A DNA stretch of 64,000 bases from Burkholderia pyrrocinia. Its GTDB lineage: Bacteria > Pseudomonadota > Gammaproteobacteria > Burkholderiales > Burkholderiaceae. Where the stretch lies: assembly GCF_001028665.1 (NCBI RefSeq), contig NZ_CP011504.1, forward strand, positions 1,612,001 to 1,676,000, in the 5' to 3' direction. The position numbers and the translations under genes are program-made. This document shows, piece by piece, positions 18,501-26,836 of this stretch (within the stretch, counting starts at the first letter, position 1; each line of letters starts with the position of its first letter). The notes below the pieces were generated by a model. That model did not search any database and was not told the DNA's origin. It saw only the letters and a program-made list of their open reading frames with translations.

Positions 18501-21500
18501 GAGGTCGACAGCGACGTCACCGAGCTGTCGGTCGAGCTCAGGCCGGTGGACAGCGAGTTGATGCCGGTCGAAGTCGAGGTGGACAGCGACGTGATTGAGC
18601 TATTCGCCGACGAGAGGCCCGTCGACGTGGAAGTCGACAGCGAAGTCACCGAGCTGTCGGTCGAGCTGAGGCCCGTGGACAGCGAGTTGATGCCGGTCGA
18701 GGTCGAGGTGGACAGCGACGTGATCGAGCTATTCGCCGACGAGAGGCCCGTCGACGTGGAAGTCGACAGCGAAGTCACCGAGCTGTTGGTCGAACTCAGG
18801 CCCGTGGACAGCGAGTTGATGCCGGTCGAGGTCGAGGTGGACAGCGACGTGATCGAGCTATTCGCCGACGAGAGGCCCGTCGACGTGGAGGTCGACAGCG
18901 ACGTCACCGAGCTGTTGGTCGAGCTGAGGCCGGTGGACAGCGAGTTGATGCCGGTCGAAGTCGACGTGGAGAGCGACGTGATCGAGCTGTTAGCCGACGA
19001 CAGGCCAGTCGACGTGGAGGTCGACAGCGAAGTCACCGAGCTGTCGGTCGAGCTCAGGCCCGTGGACAGTGAGTTGATACCCGTCGAAGTCGAAGTGGAC
19101 AACGACGTGATCGAGCTATTGGCCGAGGACAAGCCGGTCGACGTGGAGGTCGACAACGACGTGATCGAGCTGTTGGCCGACGACAGGCCGGTCGACGTGG
19201 AAGTCGACAGCGACGTCACCGAGCTGTCGGTCGAGCTCAGGCCGGTGGACAGTGAGTTGATACCCGTCGAAGTCGAGGTGGACAACGACGTGATTGAGCT
19301 GTTGGCCGACGACAGGCCGGTCGAGGTGGAGGTCGACAGCGACGTCACCGAGCTGTTGGTCGAGCTGAGGCCGGTGGACAGCGAGTTGATGCCGGTCGAA
19401 GTCGACGTGGAGAGCGACGTGATCGAGCTGTTAGCCGACGACAGGCCAGTCGAGGTGGAAGTCGACAGCGACGTCACCGAGCTGTTGGTCGAGCTGAGGC
19501 CGGTGGACAGCGAGTTGATGCCGGTCGAAGTCGAGGTGGACAACGACGTGATCGAGCTGTTGGCCGACGACAAGCCGGTCGACGTGGAAGTCGACAGCGA
19601 AGTCACCGAGCTGTTGGTCGAGCTGAGGCCGGTGGACAGCGAGTTGATACCCGTCGAAGTCGAGGTGGACAACGACGTGATCGAGCTGTTGGCCGACGAC
19701 AAGCCGGTCGACGTGGAAGTCGACAGCGAAGTCACCGAGCTGTTGGTCGAGCTCAGGCCGGTGGACAGCGAGTTGATGCCGGTCGAAGTCGAGGTGGACA
19801 GCGACGTGATTGAGCTATTCGCCGACGAGAGGCCCGTCGACGTGGAAGTCGACAGCGAAGTCACCGAGCTGTTGGTCGAGCTCAGGCCAGTGGACAGCGA
19901 GTTGATGCCGGTCGAGGTCGAGGTGGACAGCGACGTGATCGAGCTATTCGCCGACGAGAGGCCCGTCGACGTGGAAGTCGACAGCGACGTCACCGAGCTG
20001 TTGGTCGAGCTCAGGCCAGTGGACAGCGAGTTGATGCCGGTCGAGGTCGAGGTGGATAACGACGTGATCGAGCTGTTCGCCGACGACAGGCCAGTCGACG
20101 TGGAGGTGGACAACGACGTGATCGAGCTGTTCGCCGACGAGAGACCGGTCGAGGTCGAGGTGGACAGCGACGTGATCGAGCTGTTCGCGGACGACAGGCC
20201 GGTCGAGGTCGAGGTGGACAGCGACGTGATCGAGCTATTCGCCGACGACAGGCCGGTCGAGGTCGAAGTCGACAGCGACGTGATCGAGCTATTAGCCGAC
20301 GAGAGGCCCGTCGACGTGGAGGTCGACAGCGAGGTGATCGAGCTGTTAGCCGAGGACAGCCCGGTCGAGGTCGACGTGGAGAGCGACGTGATCGAGCTAT
20401 TCGCCGACGACAGACCCGTCGAGGTCGACGTGGACAGCGACGTGATCGAGCTATTCGCCGACGACAGCCCCGTCGAGGTCGAAGTGGACAGCGACGTGAT
20501 CGAGCTATTCGCCGACGACAGGCCCGTCGAGGTCGAGGTGGACAACGACGTGATCGAGCTGTTCGCCGACGACAGGCCCGTCGACGTGGAGGTCGACAGC
20601 GAGGTGATCGAGCTGTTAGCTGACGACAGGCCGGTTGACGTCGAGGTCGACAATGAGGTAACCGAACTGTTGGTCGAGCTGAGGCCCGTCGACAGCGACG
20701 TGATGCCGGTCGACAGCGAGGCGATCGCGCTGCCGGACGTCGACACCGTGGTCGACAACGAGTTCACAACCGAATTGGTCGCGAAGAGCTGCGAGCCGTT
20801 GATCGCATCGGTGCTGGTCGCGGTGATTTGACCGGCCGCGACGTTGGTGACTTGACGCTCGGCACCAGGCTTGCCGACGCTGACCACGCTGGTCGGATTG
20901 CCACCCGCGAACGTGGCGGTTACACCGCCGATGGTGCCAGTCGGCGTCGGGTTCGGCGTCGACGTGGTGGAGCCGCTGCCGAGTGCAACGTCGCCGGCGT
21001 TGTTGGCCGTGGCGTTCTGGCCGATTGCGACCGCGCCGTTCGCCTTCGCGTTCGCGGTGTCACCGACAGCGACGCTGCTCGCACCGGCAGCGCTTGCGGC
21101 CACACCGGCGGCGAGCGAGTTGATGCCCGTCGCGCCGTTGTTATTGTAGTTGGCCTGCTGCGTGCCGCCGTCGTTGACGCTGTAGTAGTGCGTTTTCGCG
21201 GCTTCGATCGCGGTTGAGGTCGACGTGGACAGCGAGGTGATCGAGCTGTTGGACGAGCTGAGGCCCGTGGACAGCGAGCCGATGCCGGTCGACGTCGACG
21301 TGGACAGCGACAGGATCGAGCTGTTGGCGGACGAGAGGCCAGTCGAGGTCGAGGTGGACAGCGAAGTCACCGAGCTGTTGGCCGAGCTCAGGCCCGTGGA
21401 CAGCGAGTTGATGCCGGTCGAGGTCGACGTGGACAGGGACGTGATCGAGCTATTCGCAGACGACAGACCGGTCGACGTGGAAGTCGACAGCGAAGTGATG

Positions 21501-24211
21501 GAGCTGTTAGCCGACGAGAGGCCGGTCGAGGTCGAGGTGGACAGCGACGTCACCGAACTGTTGGCCGAACTCAGGCCCGTGGACAGCGAGTTGATGCCGG
21601 TCGAGGTCGACGTGGACAGGGACGTGATCGAGCTATTCGCAGACGACAGGCCAGTCGACGTGGAAGTCGACAGCGAAGTGATCGAGCTGTTAGCCGACGA
21701 GAGGCCGGTCGAGGTCGAGGTGGACAGCGACGTCACCGAGCTGTTGGCCGAGCTCAGGCCCGTGGACAGCGAGTTGATGCCGGTCGAGGTCGACGTGGAC
21801 AGGGACGTGATCGAGCTATTCGCCGACGACAGGCCGGTCGACGTGGAAGTCGACAGCGAAGTGATCGAGCTGTTAGCCGACGAGAGGCCGGTCGAGGTCG
21901 AGGTGGACAGCGACGTCACCGAACTGTTGGCCGAACTCAGGCCCGTGGACAGCGAGTTGATGCCGGTCGAAGTCGACGTGGACAGGGACGTGATCGAGCT
22001 ATTTGCCGACGACAGGCCGGTCGACGTGGAAGTCGACAGCGACGTGATGGAGCTGTTGGCCGACGACAGGCCCGTCGAGGTCGACGTGGACAGGGACGTG
22101 ATCGAGCTGTTAGCCGACGAGAGGCCGGTCGACGTGGAGGTGGACAGCGAAGTCACCGAGCTGTTGGCCGAGCTCAGGCCAGTGGACAACGAGTTGATGC
22201 CGGTCGAAGTCGACGTGGAGAGCGAAGTGATCGAGCTATTTGCCGACGACAGGCCAGTCGACGTGGAAGTCGACAGCGAAGTGATCGAACTGTTAGCCGA
22301 CGAGAGGCCGGTCGAGGTCGAGGTGGACAGCGACGTCACCGAGCTGTTCGCTGAGCTCAAGCCAGTGGACAGCGAGTTGATGCCGGTCGAGGTCGACGTG
22401 GAGAGCGACGTGATCGAGCTATTTGCCGACGACAGGCCGGTCGACGTGGAAGTCGACAGCGACGTGATCGAGCTGTTAGCCGACGACAGACCCGTCGAGG
22501 TCGAGCTGGACAGCGAAGTGATCGAACTGTTAGCCGACGAGAGACCGGTCGATGCCGACGTCGACAGACTCGTGATGCTCGACGTCGTTGTGCTCGCGAC
22601 CGAGTAGAGCTGGCTGCCGTTGATGGCGTCGGTACTGGTTGCGCTGACGAGGCCAGCCGCGACGTTCTGGATGCGGCGTTCCGAGCCGGGCGCGCCGACA
22701 CTGACCACACCGTTCGCCGCGCTCGCGCCGGCGTAGGTACCGAACGTCTGAGTGCCGATCGTGGTGCTGCTGACCGTCCCGGTGCCACCGGTTGCCGTCG
22801 TCGCGGTGGCGCTCGTCACCGAGCCGTTGCCGAGGGCAACCGAGTTCGCTACGTTTGCCGTCGAGCTGACACCGATCGCCACTGCATTGGTGGCTGTAGC
22901 GCTGGACCCTTGCGCAATCGCGACGGATCCGCTGCCGGACGCGTTGGAGTTTGCACCCAATGCGGTTGCGAACGAATTCGTGGCCACACTGCTCGAACCC
23001 AGGGCGACCGAACCTGCCGCCCCGCTCGCGGTCGAGCCGTTGCCGAGCGCCACGGCATCCGAACCGGAGGCGAGGGCCTTGGCACCGAAGCTCCCGCTGT
23101 TGCCGATCGCTATCGATCCAGTGCCGGTCGACGTCACCGAGTTGCCGATTGCAATCGAGCCGTTCGTGCCCGTGGCAGTCGCGGTGCTGCCGATCGCCAC
23201 GGAGCTGCCGTTCGACGTGGTGGCGTTGCCGATCGCCACGGCGCCCGTGCCGGTCGCCGAGTTCGCATTGCCAAGCGCGACAGCGCCCTGGCCGTTCGAC
23301 GTGTTGTTCGCGCCGATTGCCAGAGCACCCGTGCCGGTTGCGCTGTTCGGGTCGCCGATCGCGACCGCGCCGTCGCCGCTCGCCGACTGGCCGCGGCCGA
23401 TCGCAACCGCGCCGCCGGCTGCCGTGCCGCTGTTGGCCGTCGTGCCGCTCGAGCCGATCGCAACGTTCTGGCCCGTCCCGCCGGAGACGACGCCGTCGCC
23501 TTGCGCAATGCCGTACGCGCCGTTGACGGTCGCGCCGCGGCCGACCGCGATACCCGACGTAGCCGTCGACGCGACGGACGACTGACCGCCGATCGCGATG
23601 CTGTCCGAAGCGGCCGACTGCGCGCCCTTCGTTGCGTTGCTGCCGATTGCGATCGAGCCCGCGCCCGACGCGATGGTCGAGTTCGCTTGCGACAGCGGCG
23701 TCGTGCCGTTGCCGCCCGCACCGCCGATCGCGACGGAGTTCAGCGCGTTCGCCGTCGAGCCGAAGCCGAGTGCGGTCGCGCCGGCACCGCTGGCGGTGGT
23801 TTCGAGGCCGGCTGCGACCCCCCACAGGCCAGCCGACGACAGCATGCCGGTGGCGACGGCGCCGTTGCCGTTCGCCTGCGCGAACGCGCCATATACCGTG
23901 ACGCCGGTCCAGCCGTTGCCGTTGGAGTTACATCCGGCCACGACCGAGTAAGTGCCGGAACCGTCGCCGGCCTGGTTTTGCGTGCCGCCCGGGTTGACGC
24001 GGCCGACCGCGCCGCTGCTTCCCGTAAGGCAGGACTGCAGTGTGGTGAGGGTATTCGCCTCGGCGAGCCCCGGCAGGGCGATCGCCAGTGCTGCGACTGC
24101 GGCAACCACGATGGCCGACTTGTTCGGCTTGCCCCGTGCCGAATCGATTTCCGATGCCGCGACCCAGGCGCCAAGAGCTTCGTTCCAGATCGAGCGGTAT
24201 GTGCGGTTCAT
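15599..24211 (-). CDS. Giant trimeric autotransporter adhesin (YadA-like)
   Basis: 2870 residues, anchored in the outer membrane as a trimer and expected to mediate adhesion. Residues 1-52 are an extended signal peptide (MNRTYRSIWNEALGAWVAASE, then a hydrophobic core ending LAEA). Head 1 (about 75-535) consists of short AIGxxA/ALGxxS beta-roll repeats. A neck motif (ERRIQNVAAG, STDAINGSQL) leads to stalk 1 (about 540-1000). A short head 2 (about 1000-1140), long stalk 2 (about 1140-2330) and head 3 (about 2330-2580) follow. The YadA anchor occupies the last ~75 residues, ending in aromatic YQWK. Stalks are Ser/Thr-rich repeats. GGAGG precedes the ATG by 9 bases. OmpA gene follows. Confidence 0.95.
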   Translation of the reverse strand: MNRTYRSIWNEALGAWVAASEIDSARGKPNKSAIVVAAVAALAIALPGLAEANTLTTLQSCLTGSSGAVGRVNPGGTQNQAGDGSGTYSVVAGCNSNGNGWTGVTVYGAFAQANGNGAVATGMLSSAGLWGVAAGLETTASGAGATALGFGSTANALNSVAIGGAGGNGTTPLSQANSTIASGAGSIAIGSNATKGAQSAASDSIAIGGQSSVASTATSGIAVGRGATVNGAYGIAQGDGVVSGGTGQNVAIGSSGTTANSGTAAGGAVAIGRGQSASGDGAVAIGDPNSATGTGALAIGANNTSNGQGAVALGNANSATGTGAVAIGNATTSNGSSVAIGSTATATGTNGSIAIGNSVTSTGTGSIAIGNSGSFGAKALASGSDAVALGNGSTASGAAGSVALGSSSVATNSFATALGANSNASGSGSVAIAQGSSATATNAVAIGVSSTANVANSVALGNGSVTSATATTATGGTGTVSSTTIGTQTFGTYAGASAANGVVSVGAPGSERRIQNVAAGLVSATSTDAINGSQLYSVASTTTSSITSLSTSASTGLSSANSSITSLSSSTSTGLSSANSSITSLSTSTSTGLSSANSSITSLSTSTSTGINSLSTGLSSANSSVTSLSTSTSTGLSSANSSITSLSTSTSTGLSSANSSITSLSTSTSTGINSLSTGLSSANSSVTSLSTSTSTGLSSANSSITSLSTSTSTGLSSANSSITSLSTSTSTGLSSANSSITSLSTSTSTGINSLSTGLSSANSSVTSLSTSTSTGLSSANSSITSLSTSTSTGLSSANSSITSLSTSTSTGINSLSTGLSSANSSVTSLSTSTSTGLSSANSSITSLSTSTSTGLSSANSSITSLSTSTSTGINSLSTGLSSANSSVTSLSTSTSTGLSSANSSITSLSTSTSTGLSSANSSITSLSTSTSTGINSLSTGLSSANSSVTSLSTSTSTGLSSANSSILSLSTSTSTGIGSLSTGLSSSNSSITSLSTSTSTAIEAAKTHYYSVNDGGTQQANYNNNGATGINSLAAGVAASAAGASSVAVGDTANAKANGAVAIGQNATANNAGDVALGSGSTTSTPNPTPTGTIGGVTATFAGGNPTSVVSVGKPGAERQVTNVAAGQITATSTDAINGSQLFATNSVVNSLSTTVSTSGSAIASLSTGITSLSTGLSSTNSSVTSLSTSTSTGLSSANSSITSLSTSTSTGLSSANSSITSLSTSTSTGLSSANSSITSLSTSTSTGLSSANSSITSLSTSTSTGLSSANSSITSLSTSTSTGLSSANSSITSLSTSTSTGLSSANSSITSLSTSTSTGLSSANSSITSLSTSTSTGLSSANSSITSLSTSTSTGLSSANSSITSLSTSTSTGLSSANSSITSLSTSTSTGINSLSTGLSSTNSSVTSLSTSTSTGLSSANSSITSLSTSTSTGINSLSTGLSSTNSSVTSLSTSTSTGLSSANSSITSLSTSTSTGINSLSTGLSSTNSSVTSLSTSTSTGLSSANSSITSLSTSTSTGINSLSTGLSSTNSSVTSLSTSTSTGLSSANSSITSLSTSTSTGINSLSTGLSSTNSSVTSLSTSTSTGLSSANSSITSLSTSTSTGINSLSTGLSSTNSSVTSLSTSTSTGLSSANSSITSLSTSTSTGINSLSTGLSSTDSSVTSLSTSTSTGLSSANSSITSLSTSTSTGLSSANSSITSLSTSTSTGINSLSTGLSSTDSSVTSLSTSTSTGLSSANSSITSLSTSTSTGINSLSTGLSSTNSSVTSLSTSTSTGLSSANSSITSLSTSTSTGINSLSTGLSSTNSSVTSLSTSTSTGLSSANSSITSLSTSTSTGINSLSTGLSSTDSSVTSLSTSTSTGLSSANSSITSLSTSTSTGINSLSTGLSSTDSSVTSLSTSTSTGLSSANSSITSLSTSTSTGINSLSTGLSSTNSSVTSLSTSTSTGLSSANSSITSLSTSTSTGINSLSTGLSSTNSSVTSLSTSTSTGLSSANSSITSLSTSTSTGINSLSTGLSSTNSSVTSLSTSTSTGLSSANSSITSLSTSTSTGINSLSTGLSSTNSSVTSLSTSTSTGLSSANSSIDSLSTSTSTGLSSANSSITSLSTSTSTGLSSANSSIDSLSTSTSTGLSSANSSITSLSTSTSTGINSLSTGLSSTNSSVTSLSTSTSTGLSSANSSITSLSTSTSTGLSSANSSITSLSTSTSTGINSLSTGLSSTNSSVTSLSTSTSTGLSSANSSITSLSTSTSTGLSSANSSITSLSTSTSTGINSLSTGLSSTDSTILSLSTSTSTGIGSLSTGLSSTNSSVTSLSTSTSTAINNAKTHYYSVNDNGTQQSNYANDGATGTNALAAGVNASAAGASSVAVGDGSNAQSAGAVAIGQNASATGGKAVSIGSGNTASGDGAVAIGDPSIATGTGAVALGANDTATGNGAVALGNANTANGASALALGSSNQATADNTIALGNQATASATGAQAYGSAAKATAADALAFGTNAQANVANSIALGANSVTSAANPTSSATIGGATYFFAGNSPVGVVSVGAPGQERQITNVAAGRISASSTDAINGSQLNATNNAVNALSTSTASNVASLSTGIGSLSTGLSSTNSSVSSLSTSTSTAINSLSTGLSSTNSNVSSLSTSTSTGIGSLSTGLSTTNSNVASLSTGVTNISNTLNSLSTTINNNQTRAVNNNGIAADMNGTGNDHPTVTAGSNSVAIGANSTDGGRQNVVSVGSDTQQRQIVNVAPGTQGTDAVNVNQLTQVQTTLSTALSGQQAQINSLGSQLQQTDQMAKQGIAAVGAMASIPQLDRDANFGMGVGTSTFLGQKAMAVNMQARITENLKASINGGFSGGQKVIGAGMLYQWK
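17230..20720 (-). repeat. Coding repeat array, adhesin stalk 2
   Basis: About 3.5 kb of tandem 54- and 75-base units coding for 18-residue (SLSTSTSTGLSSANSSIT) and 25-residue units, the longer one carrying an extra INSLSTG heptad. By length about 55-60 units; not counted exactly. In the C-terminal-facing half the two unit types alternate almost regularly, while the part nearest head 2 is a run of about a dozen 18-residue units. Near-identical DNA makes it prone to copy-number change in frame. Confidence 0.9.
21205..22590 (-). repeat. Coding repeat array, adhesin stalk 1
   Basis: About 1.4 kb of the same 54- and 75-base units, roughly 22-24 copies by length. The order is two or three 18-residue units followed by one 25-residue unit, a different higher-order period from stalk 2. 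The two arrays share units at the DNA level, so recombination between them could remove head 2. Confidence 0.9.
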
Positions 24212-24556
24212 GTCCTACTACCTCCAAATGTGCACGCTACACACCGGTCTCTTTCGTTAGAGGAATATGCCGTGCGCTCGCGCGAATCTCAAAATTGATG
24301 GGCGGAGTTTATTGGAGGTCGATTTAATGAATTGACAAATAGTGATAAATGGAGGGTTTGGAAAGTTAAAAGATAGTCAATGCATCGTGTTTGGATGTAT
24401 TCGTGAAGAATGAATTTGAAAGATGTAAGAATGTTACTTGCAGGGTTTGAGTTTTCTGGGTTTGCGCTGTGAATTTGTATTAAAATCAACGTGTTACGCG
24501 TGTTTTGTGCGGTGGGTAACACATGCGGGCGATCGAAAAGTAAGACAAATGAAATA

Positions 24557-24576
24557 GCAAACGTTTGCGCAAACGT
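24557..24576. promoter_or_regulatory. Overlapping perfect palindromes, LacI-type operator candidate
   Basis: GCAAACGTTTGC (24557-24568) and ACGTTTGCGCAAACGT (24561-24576) are both perfect palindromes and overlap by 8 bases. The first matches the core of PurR/LacI-family operators as I know them. It lies about 350 bases upstream of the adhesin start. Confidence 0.55.
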
Positions 24577-24579
24577 CAC

Positions 24580-24599
24580 ACATTACATGTTTGTAATGT
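24580..24599. promoter_or_regulatory. Inverted repeat ACATTAC/GTAATGT
   Basis: ACATTAC (24580-24586) and GTAATGT (24593-24599) form a perfect 7-base dyad around ATGTTT, three bases from the palindromes above. It is AT-rich and could be a regulator site or a weak hairpin. Confidence 0.45.
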
Positions 24600-24760
24600 C
24601 TTGAGATGTGTGGGTTGATAATGTGTTGATCGACTCATTAACTTGTTAATTTGTGATTTTGTAGAGGATTTGTTTTTGTCTTATATGATTATCGGTAAAT
24701 CAATTAAATATGGAGTTGCGAATATCTGGCTGTGCTGATTTGCGCATCTCGTCCGTCGAG

Positions 24761-25353
24761 GCTGCCCGTGTGGCGAGCGTTCCGGGCCGGCTGGCTCATC
24801 GAATTTGTAAAAAATTGATACAAAGCGACAGATAGTGTGCGTGGCATTCAACTATCGGATTTGTCCTATTGACGATATCTGCAATGTCGGTACATGGCAG
24901 GATTTGAACGCGTGTCGAACCGGTCCGTGAGGCGGTATCCGCCGTGGTTGCCCGCCTGGTGTCGACAGGATGCGAAAGACGCTGGTCGGCGTCGGCGGTG
25001 CCGCTCCCGAACTGTCCGAACATGGGTACGACAATTTGTCCTGCGCGGCGCGCGTATCGCAGCGCCGGTAGAAAAAGGGGGAGGAGTGAATGTGTCGGGC
25101 GCGCCACATTCAGCAGGCGGATGCAGGTCGATGCGCTCCCGCATCACATGCGACTGGTCGGCTTCGAGCGCCTGCACCCGAACGTCCGCTTGCCCGGAAC
25201 CTATGGCAAGCGTCAGGGAGGAAGCCGGGCACCGGTGGCAACAGTCAGGCTGCGCAGCGTATCGCCGGCGACGGCGCGCACAACGTCGAGAGCGGAACCG
25301 GCGAGCGCGCTGCGCGTGCCGGCTCGCGCGTCTCGCGGCCGCGCCCCTCGACC
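24761..25353. other. Intergenic region between adhesin leader and ferritin-like gene
   Basis: About 590 bases where GC content returns to normal. Several overlapping short readings exist but none has a ribosome site and a protein-like composition. An imperfect GC-rich hairpin at about 25291-25335 (CCGGCGAGCGCG against CGCGTGCCGG) lies past the 3' end of the minus-strand gene and may be its terminator. Confidence 0.4.
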
Positions 25354-26256
25354 TTACTTCTTGAGAAACCGCAACGCGAACCGCGCCATCCGCGGCACGA
25401 ACATCGGGCGCAGCAGGCGCTTGTCGTAACCGGCCATCCGCCGGTCGTTCTCGACGAGACACAGCTCGATCAGCTCGCGCGGGTTCAGCGCATCGCCGAT
25501 GTCGGCGGTGCCGGTCGCCGGGAAGTTCGCGTCACGCGCGGCGCCGTCGGCGTCGATGCCGCGCGCGATGCCGATGCGGTCGCGGATCAGTTGTACCCAC
25601 ACGGCCGCGACGCGTGCGAAGAACCACGGCCGGCGCCACCACGGCATCGTGCGCCAGTACCACGCATACCAGTTCGCGAAGAACAGGATGTGGCGCCCTT
25701 CTTCCTGGATCACGGGCTCGAAGGTGTCGACGAGTTCGGGCGGGAAATAGCCGGAGCGCTGCGCGGAGCGGAACAGGCCGAATGCGAAGAAGCTGTCGAT
25801 GCACTCGCTGAAGCCCGTCATCATCCACGACCACTCGGGATCCTTCGGCGCCGGGTAGGCAGGCTCGGGCGCGAGCCGGATGCCGTAGGCCTCGACGAGC
25901 TTCGACAGCACGACCTTGTGGCGTGCTTCCTCGCCGCCGTCCATCTCGAGCGCGCGGCGCAGCAGCCGATCGTCGATCGTCGCTGCGTAGGTTGCGACGC
26001 GGATCGATGCGCGGCCTTCGGTTTGCACCGCGATGTCCCAGATCGGCAGCGACGTGAGCCGCCTGAGTTCGGCGGGCTTGAGCGCCGGCCAGTCGATCAC
26101 GGCCGGTTTGTACGGATTGTGTGTGTCGAGCAGCATGCGACAGAACATCTGCTTGTGCGCATCGGAACCGATCCTGACCGGACCTTGACTCTCGAAGGTC
26201 CAGTTGCGCATCGCGTGATCTGCGGCTGCGTGCTCTTCCTGCAGCGTGTCAGTCAT
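25354..26256 (-). CDS. Ferritin-like (di-iron type) protein
   Basis: 300 residues, mostly helical. Two metal-ligand type motifs are visible: GGEEARHKVVL near residue 106 and EEGRHILFFANW near 190, each a Glu followed three residues later by His, as in di-iron carboxylate four-helix bundles. A glutamate in FSECIDSF between them could complete the site. Trp/Phe-rich stretches (WYAWYWRTMPWWRR) suggest a membrane-adjacent surface. It may be an oxygenase or desaturase-like enzyme; the substrate cannot be told. It stands alone on its strand with unrelated neighbours. Confidence 0.65.
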   Translation of the reverse strand: MTDTLQEEHAAADHAMRNWTFESQGPVRIGSDAHKQMFCRMLLDTHNPYKPAVIDWPALKPAELRRLTSLPIWDIAVQTEGRASIRVATYAATIDDRLLRRALEMDGGEEARHKVVLSKLVEAYGIRLAPEPAYPAPKDPEWSWMMTGFSECIDSFFAFGLFRSAQRSGYFPPELVDTFEPVIQEEGRHILFFANWYAWYWRTMPWWRRPWFFARVAAVWVQLIRDRIGIARGIDADGAARDANFPATGTADIGDALNPRELIELCLVENDRRMAGYDKRLLRPMFVPRMARFALRFLKK

Positions 26257-26351
26257 GGCTGTTGTTATGCGATTACGGGCCGAAAGATTTTTGCATAGCT
26301 TCCGTAAACGCGTATTTTCGTGCGGCCATGCGCACGCCCGTCAGGCGTGCG

Positions 26352-26570
26352 TCACGCGTGCGTGTCGACCCAGAGGCGACCCCAGCGGGACGCATAGGCG
26401 AGCGCGTGTTCCTCTTCGAAGAAGAAATCGATCGCGTCGAACGAAACGGAGCGCGACGACGGGCCGCCGCTCGCCCGCGCGATCGTCAGGTTGGCGGCGA
26501 ACAGCCCGTTCGGCAACCGGGCGGCAGCGGGGGCGACTTCATAGCCCTTGTAGCGGATCGTACGGTTCAT
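26352..26570 (-). CDS. Small conserved protein, HlyU/DUF6566-like
   Basis: 72 residues starting MNRTIRYKGYEV; a longer in-frame reading upstream is Pro/Arg-rich and unlikely. The pattern of a short beta hairpin (YKGYEVAPAA), a central strand and a final ALAYASRWGRLWVDTH helix recurs in a family of small burkholderial proteins I have seen annotated as DUF6566. Function unknown. Soluble, no signal. Confidence 0.6.
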   Translation of the reverse strand: MNRTIRYKGYEVAPAAARLPNGLFAANLTIARASGGPSSRSVSFDAIDFFFEEEHALAYASRWGRLWVDTHA

Positions 26571-26836
26571 GGCGTGCGCGGAGAAAGTTCGGGCTTTCAG
26601 CGTACGAAAACCCGCCGGCTGCGTGAACCAATCTTTCGGCCAATGCAAATCATGCGGTGGACCGAATCGATATCGAGGAGGGTATGCCGGGGAAGGGGAT
26701 TCAAGGCGACGCACCGGAGCGGTCTGCGCGCGGGGGGCGGTGTCGGCGCACGCAGCACATCGCCGCGCATCCGAAGGCGCGCCGCCCGCGCACGGCGAAC
26801 CTTGTCGGCCGGGCGCGGGCGGCGGAGTGCAGGGGA

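Larger units (their letters stand above)
24212..24760. promoter_or_regulatory. AT-rich leader region of the adhesin gene
   Basis: Around 550 bases of low GC upstream of the adhesin, with no supported gene, ending in the GGAGG ribosome site. It contains two strong inverted repeats (listed separately) 350-390 bases before the start codon. The AT content suggests silencing by a nucleoid protein and relief by a specific regulator. Confidence 0.6.

Noticed and set aside
17232..20831. A 1199-residue open frame on the plus strand (acidic repeats such as VEVDVDSDV), antisense to the adhesin stalk
   Set aside because: It is the translated complement of the stalk repeats. A repeat unit without stops in that frame stays open for as long as it is repeated; there is no ribosome site, signal peptide or end domain.
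21225..22607. A second antisense open frame of 460 residues opposite stalk 1
   Set aside because: Same explanation as the larger one: repeated DNA with no stop codon in that frame.
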